Positions 60,334-64,000 of a stretch of DNA of 64,000 nucleotides are shown in pieces; position 1 is the stretch's first letter; the number at the start of each line of letters is the position of its first letter. A program made the position numbers and the translations under genes. Origin of the DNA: an uncultured Phocaeicola sp. (GTDB lineage: Bacteria; Bacteroidota; Bacteroidia; Bacteroidales; Bacteroidaceae); contig CALUJE010000008.1 of NCBI GenBank assembly GCA_944320885.1, forward strand, positions 1-64,000. The letters are read 5' to 3'. The notes beneath the pieces are model-generated. The model did no database searches, was not told the origin of the DNA, and saw nothing but the letters and a program-made list of their open reading frames with translations.

Positions 60334-63102
60334 TCAGATTGTTTTCGTAAACGTATAGGTTCCGCTCTTTACCTTTTCCGGAACATCCTGTCCCGGCAGA
60401 TAAACGGTAGCCGAGCAGTTGGCCGGCACGGTAATCTGCATATGGAAAGTATCACCCTCACGCTTCCACTCCACTTCCAGCTTTCCGTACAGCGTATCGT
60501 ACGATGCCTTTACATGCTTCAGGTCGCCTACAGCCTGCGGACGGAGAATCACGTGCTGATATCCTCCTTCCTTGTCGTCATGCCGGATTCCGGCCAATGA
60601 GTTGTAGAACCATTCCATAATCTGTCCCATCATGAAGTGATTCCACGATGAGCCCTGACGCGGATCCCACTGTTCGGTAAGCGTAGTGGCACCAAATTTC
60701 AACTGGAATCCATATCCCGGAGCTTCCTCGTGATTATGCATGGCATACATCAATTCATTCAGTCCGTTACGGGCCAGTGTCTGGAACAGATAACGGTTAC
60801 CTACATCACCGGTCGTCAGTCGGGTTCCGTGTGCCTTGATATCGGCCACCAAGTTATCAAGTACAGCCTGCCTGCGCTCTGCAGGAACCAGATTCAGGTA
60901 AAGAGCCAGTGCATTGGCACATTGGCTGCCCGTATCATATTGGTTGGTTTCCTTGTTCAGGAAACGGTCGTTAAAGGCTTCCTTCACCTCACCAGCCAAC
61001 TTTCCATAGGCCTCTGCGTCATACATATTTCCTATCATACGGGCAGCTTCAGCCAGATGACAGATGTTCATATAGTAATGAGCCGTAGCCACAACTGCAA
61101 TGGATGTATTGCGTGAAAATCCCGCACGGAAGTTACCGTAATCATACCAGTCACCCAGTCCGTAATCCACGATATGTTTGTCGGCACGGCTGGTAAGGTA
61201 ATCTACATAACGGCGCATGTTGGGATAATAAGTTCTGATAAGCGAATCGTCACCGTATGCGTAGTAGTACATGAAGGGGAACATTACCAGGGTAGTTGAC
61301 CATTCGGGAGAATCGGCAAAGGCATCCATTCCCGGTCCCTCAAAAATCACATAACGGGGAGCCGTAGTAGGCACCATTCCGTCCGGTTGCTGCGCATCGG
61401 CAATGTCACGCATGATTTTCGGTCCGTATGATGTCAGGTCATAGTTAAACAGCAGTCCCGGACCATTCAGATGCACCTGCTCAAGCCATCCCAGCTTTTC
61501 ACGATGCGGACAGTCGGTAAACACGCCCTGCATGTTGCTGCGTACAGCCTTGTCTATCAGATGGAATGCCTCTGTAAATATACGGTTTGAACATTCAAAG
61601 GTTCCGGTCTGTGCTGCCGAATTATATACAAAGCATGACTGTATCTTCTTCAGTACCGGCAATTTGTGAGGGTTCCTGTCACCTTTCATCACTGCACCTT
61701 CTACCTGTATGTAACGGAATCCGTAATAAGAGAAACGCGGATGCCATACCTCTGTACCATCTCCTTTCAGGATATAGGTATAATAATGCTGACGTCCCGT
61801 CTGACGCTGGTTTACCGCATGCTCATCCGTCAATGCTTCGGCCACCAGTATGGTTACTTTCTGTCCACGCTTTCCGGATACGGTTATCTCAGGAAATCCT
61901 GCCAGATTCTGTCCCATATCAAACATGATTGCCGTAGGGTCTACGGTACGTTTTGTCGATGTGCAGGCTGCCTTTACCTCTTCAGCGGTCAGCTTATGGC
62001 TTGTCTTTACGTCATAACGCTCCATAATCTTTACCGGAGGAGCCTGCTGGGGGCGTAATACACCCTTCGGACCTTCATTCAGTACTACCGGTCTCCACGA
62101 TGCATCATTGAAAGCCGGCTCATTCCATCCTTCCTGTTCCAGACGTGCATCATAGTCCTCACCGCCATAAATGGAATTGAACGTTACCGGACTCAATGCA
62201 TATTTCCACTCACTTCCGGAGTTTACCGTAAGCTCTGTTCCGTCAGTATAACGGATTACCAGACGCATCAATAATGCCGGTGCCCCGAAACCGATTTGCA
62301 GCTTGCGGTAACGTCCGCCACCCACCACGTTATAAAATCCGTTGCCCAGCATTACACCGGTTGCGTTCGCACCTTTCCTGATGAATGAGGTGACATCGTA
62401 TGTATTGTAGTAAACCGTCTTGTCATAATCACTGATGAGCGGTGCAAATTCCGCATCCGACACTTTCCGGCCATTCAGTGACAGTTCATAATGTCCCAGT
62501 CCGCACACATAAACCGTAGCGTCCTTTATAGGTTTCTCCACCACAAAATCCTTGCGCAGGCAGATACTTCTCCAGGCCAATGAGTCGACGGCATCCCATG
62601 CCTCTTTGGATTTCTTCAGCTCACCACCATGAAAGCGGCGTCCTTCGGGAAACTTTGCATCCTTGTTGGTAATAGCTCCAATCCATTCAGCCTTTTCAAA
62701 GAAGCGGCTGTCCGGTGCCAGACGGAACTCTGCCTCCTTGCTCCATTCCGAAGGCTTTCCGTTCTCATCCCATACCCTTACGCGCCAGAAATAACGCAGC
62801 AGAGGCCGTAACGTCTCTCCGGCATAAGTTACAAACTGACTCTGGTCAGAATTCACCTTTCCGCTGTTCCATACTACCGACTTTCCGCCCTGCCCGTCCT
62901 GTGTGTATACCTCTATTTCATAAGCCGACTGCATGCAACCTTTATCGCCCTGCATCTGCCATCCGAAGCGCGGTACATCCGTATCCAGAGCAAGCGGATT
63001 GTCTTTCATTTCACAGCTAAGCCGTGTTACGTCAATGGCCTGCAACGAAAACGCTGCAAGCCATAATGCCATTCCGAAGAATGCTTTCTTATATATATTC
63101 AT
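60334..63102 (-). CDS. GH78 alpha-L-rhamnosidase
   Basis: 922 residues with a signal peptide (AFFGMALWLAAFSLQA). GH78 motifs: TDCPHREKLGWLEQVHLNGP near residue 535 holds the proposed acid Glu, and FGATTLTEQWDPRQGSSWNH near residue 811 the base. N-terminal beta-sandwich domains (DVTRLSCEMKDNPLALDTDV; CGLGHYELSLNGRKVSDAEF) are also standard. It releases terminal alpha-L-rhamnose. Its sequence differs clearly from the GH78 half of the fusion at 50526-54377, so the two likely act on different linkages. Confidence 0.9.
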   Translation of the reverse strand: MNIYKKAFFGMALWLAAFSLQAIDVTRLSCEMKDNPLALDTDVPRFGWQMQGDKGCMQSAYEIEVYTQDGQGGKSVVWNSGKVNSDQSQFVTYAGETLRPLLRYFWRVRVWDENGKPSEWSKEAEFRLAPDSRFFEKAEWIGAITNKDAKFPEGRRFHGGELKKSKEAWDAVDSLAWRSICLRKDFVVEKPIKDATVYVCGLGHYELSLNGRKVSDAEFAPLISDYDKTVYYNTYDVTSFIRKGANATGVMLGNGFYNVVGGGRYRKLQIGFGAPALLMRLVIRYTDGTELTVNSGSEWKYALSPVTFNSIYGGEDYDARLEQEGWNEPAFNDASWRPVVLNEGPKGVLRPQQAPPVKIMERYDVKTSHKLTAEEVKAACTSTKRTVDPTAIMFDMGQNLAGFPEITVSGKRGQKVTILVAEALTDEHAVNQRQTGRQHYYTYILKGDGTEVWHPRFSYYGFRYIQVEGAVMKGDRNPHKLPVLKKIQSCFVYNSAAQTGTFECSNRIFTEAFHLIDKAVRSNMQGVFTDCPHREKLGWLEQVHLNGPGLLFNYDLTSYGPKIMRDIADAQQPDGMVPTTAPRYVIFEGPGMDAFADSPEWSTTLVMFPFMYYYAYGDDSLIRTYYPNMRRYVDYLTSRADKHIVDYGLGDWYDYGNFRAGFSRNTSIAVVATAHYYMNICHLAEAARMIGNMYDAEAYGKLAGEVKEAFNDRFLNKETNQYDTGSQCANALALYLNLVPAERRQAVLDNLVADIKAHGTRLTTGDVGNRYLFQTLARNGLNELMYAMHNHEEAPGYGFQLKFGATTLTEQWDPRQGSSWNHFMMGQIMEWFYNSLAGIRHDDKEGGYQHVILRPQAVGDLKHVKASYDTLYGKLEVEWKREGDTFHMQITVPANCSATVYLPGQDVPEKVKSGTYTFTKTI

Positions 63103-63132
63103 AACAATATATGTCTTGTATACAATGATTTA

Positions 63133-64000
63133 TCAGAGCACATCCGGACAAACCAGGCGTTTCAGCGTATCTGAATGTCCTACTTCCTTTCCGTCTACAA
63201 GTACGCGCAATCCTTTTCCCAAATGATAACGGTTACCGTTTTTGTCCCACACGATGGTAATGTTGTGTCCGTGATAAAGCACGTTATCCAGGCAGAACCA
63301 TTCCCATTTGTCTTCCGGCACCAGCGGATTGATTTCAATGGTACGGTCGGCACGCGGACGCAATCCTACAATACCGGTAATCATCAGGTCATTGAATGTA
63401 GAGTGATTGTAATAACGGCTGCGCTCACGGTCACCCATCAGCCACTGTCCGTTCACTTCATCCAGGTACTCACCTATGTACGGACGTCCGCGACGGTATT
63501 GTGATTCTACATAAAGCTCCATCTGACGGAAGAATACACTGTCGGTCACTACCGGTGTATCGGTACTGTTCAGGTAATTGGCAAGTCCGGTCAGTGTCTG
63601 TGAAGTAGCAAACGGCCAGATAGCACCGTCCCACTCACAGGTTCCCACACCATGACTGCGGAATTGCGGATGACGACGTTCTGCAGTAGTCAGACCGAAA
63701 GGAGCAGAAAATCCTTTCTCGTCGGTCAGCTGCAACCATGCTACTTCATATTTCTTCTGATTATTGTTCGGCAAATTGAAGTACCAGGGGATATATCCGA
63801 TAGCTTCACGCACATTGGCCAACGAATCCGGACGACGGGTCTCGAAGAACTGCTGTTTCTCGTTCCACAGTTGTGTCTCAATCAGATTCTTCAAGGTATC
63901 GGCCTTTGCGGCATACAGTTTCGATGCGGCCTCATCACCTTTCATGGCAGCCATTTCAGACAAAGCCAATGCATTGCCATACATGTAGCTGTTGATGGTA
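63133..64000 (-). CDS. Partial six-hairpin glycosidase (MGH1/GH63-like), cut by the window edge
   Basis: About 289 residues of the C-terminal end are visible; the frame runs off the right edge (the residues before MYGNALAL are TINSY). The ETQLWNEKQQFFETR, EWDGAIWPFATSQTLTGLAN and GEYLDEVNGQWLMGDRERSR stretches suit an alpha/alpha-barrel hydrolase of the mannosylglycerate-hydrolase or GH63-like group. A C-terminal beta domain (GLRPRADRTIEINPLVPEDK) follows. It precedes the second GH78 gene by 30 bp and belongs to the same minus-strand operon. The family and substrate are uncertain because the N-terminal half is missing. Confidence 0.65.
   Translation of the reverse strand, partial: TINSYMYGNALALSEMAAMKGDEAASKLYAAKADTLKNLIETQLWNEKQQFFETRRPDSLANVREAIGYIPWYFNLPNNNQKKYEVAWLQLTDEKGFSAPFGLTTAERRHPQFRSHGVGTCEWDGAIWPFATSQTLTGLANYLNSTDTPVVTDSVFFRQMELYVESQYRRGRPYIGEYLDEVNGQWLMGDRERSRYYNHSTFNDLMITGIVGLRPRADRTIEINPLVPEDKWEWFCLDNVLYHGHNITIVWDKNGNRYHLGKGLRVLVDGKEVGHSDTLKRLVCPDVL

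Overview
The window looks like chromosome of a gut Bacteroidales (Bacteroides or Phocaeicola type). The reasons are a SusC/SusD pair, many pectin-directed glycoside hydrolases, Bacteroidota-type promoters (TAnnTTTG near -7, sometimes TTTG or TTG near -33), lipoprotein signals and Bacteroides-like housekeeping gene order. I saw no rRNA, tRNA, CRISPR array, insertion sequence or prophage.

Layout. 1-3 kb: a non-coding stretch with a 22-bp-period palindrome array, then a 40-residue peptide gene and a fimbrillin-like GLUG lipoprotein. 3-10 kb (mostly minus): a hexuronate-type MFS transporter, the sigma-54 regulator/LptE/TPR/SecG operon, and rlmN-pdxA. 10-17 kb (plus): a likely peptidoglycan-salvage group (glycosyltransferase-HIT fusion, SpoIID-like protein, AmpG-like permease, MurK-like kinase, MurQ). 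17-31 kb: SIMPL protein, ribosomal protein S1, RNase Z, an ECF sigma factor with two envelope proteins, L31, a cell-wall amidase, an MCE/MlaD protein, DnaA, nitroreductase, B12-type ribonucleotide reductase and FolB. 31-39 kb (plus): a carbohydrate operon with a PL1 pectate lyase, an unclassified six-hairpin protein and a DUF4450 (probably GH142-like) protein, then a transglutaminase-like protein. 39-41.5 kb (minus): a Dcu-type C4-dicarboxylate transporter and RibB. 41.6-50.1 kb (minus): SusC, SusD, DUF4843, PKD-like and TlpA proteins. 50.5-64 kb (minus): a GH operon (GH78-BNR fusion, GH140, GH95, three-domain esterase, GH78, and a glycosidase cut by the window edge).

PL1, GH78 twice, GH95, GH140 and a DUF4450 protein together point to degradation of a complex pectin, most likely rhamnogalacturonan II. 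Hexuronates and dicarboxylates could be handled by the two transporters.

The most unusual signals are: (1) the susC gene is split by a seven-G run that separates its signal peptide from the barrel; (2) three intergenic arrays of palindromic words with different sequences but the same 22-bp period; (3) five copies of a repeated module that each carry a well-formed minus-strand promoter with a 20-bp spacer; (4) a GT2-HIT fusion in a peptidoglycan-salvage operon; and (5) new-looking enzyme fusions in the pectin operon. All functions are read from sequence by eye; no database search was run.
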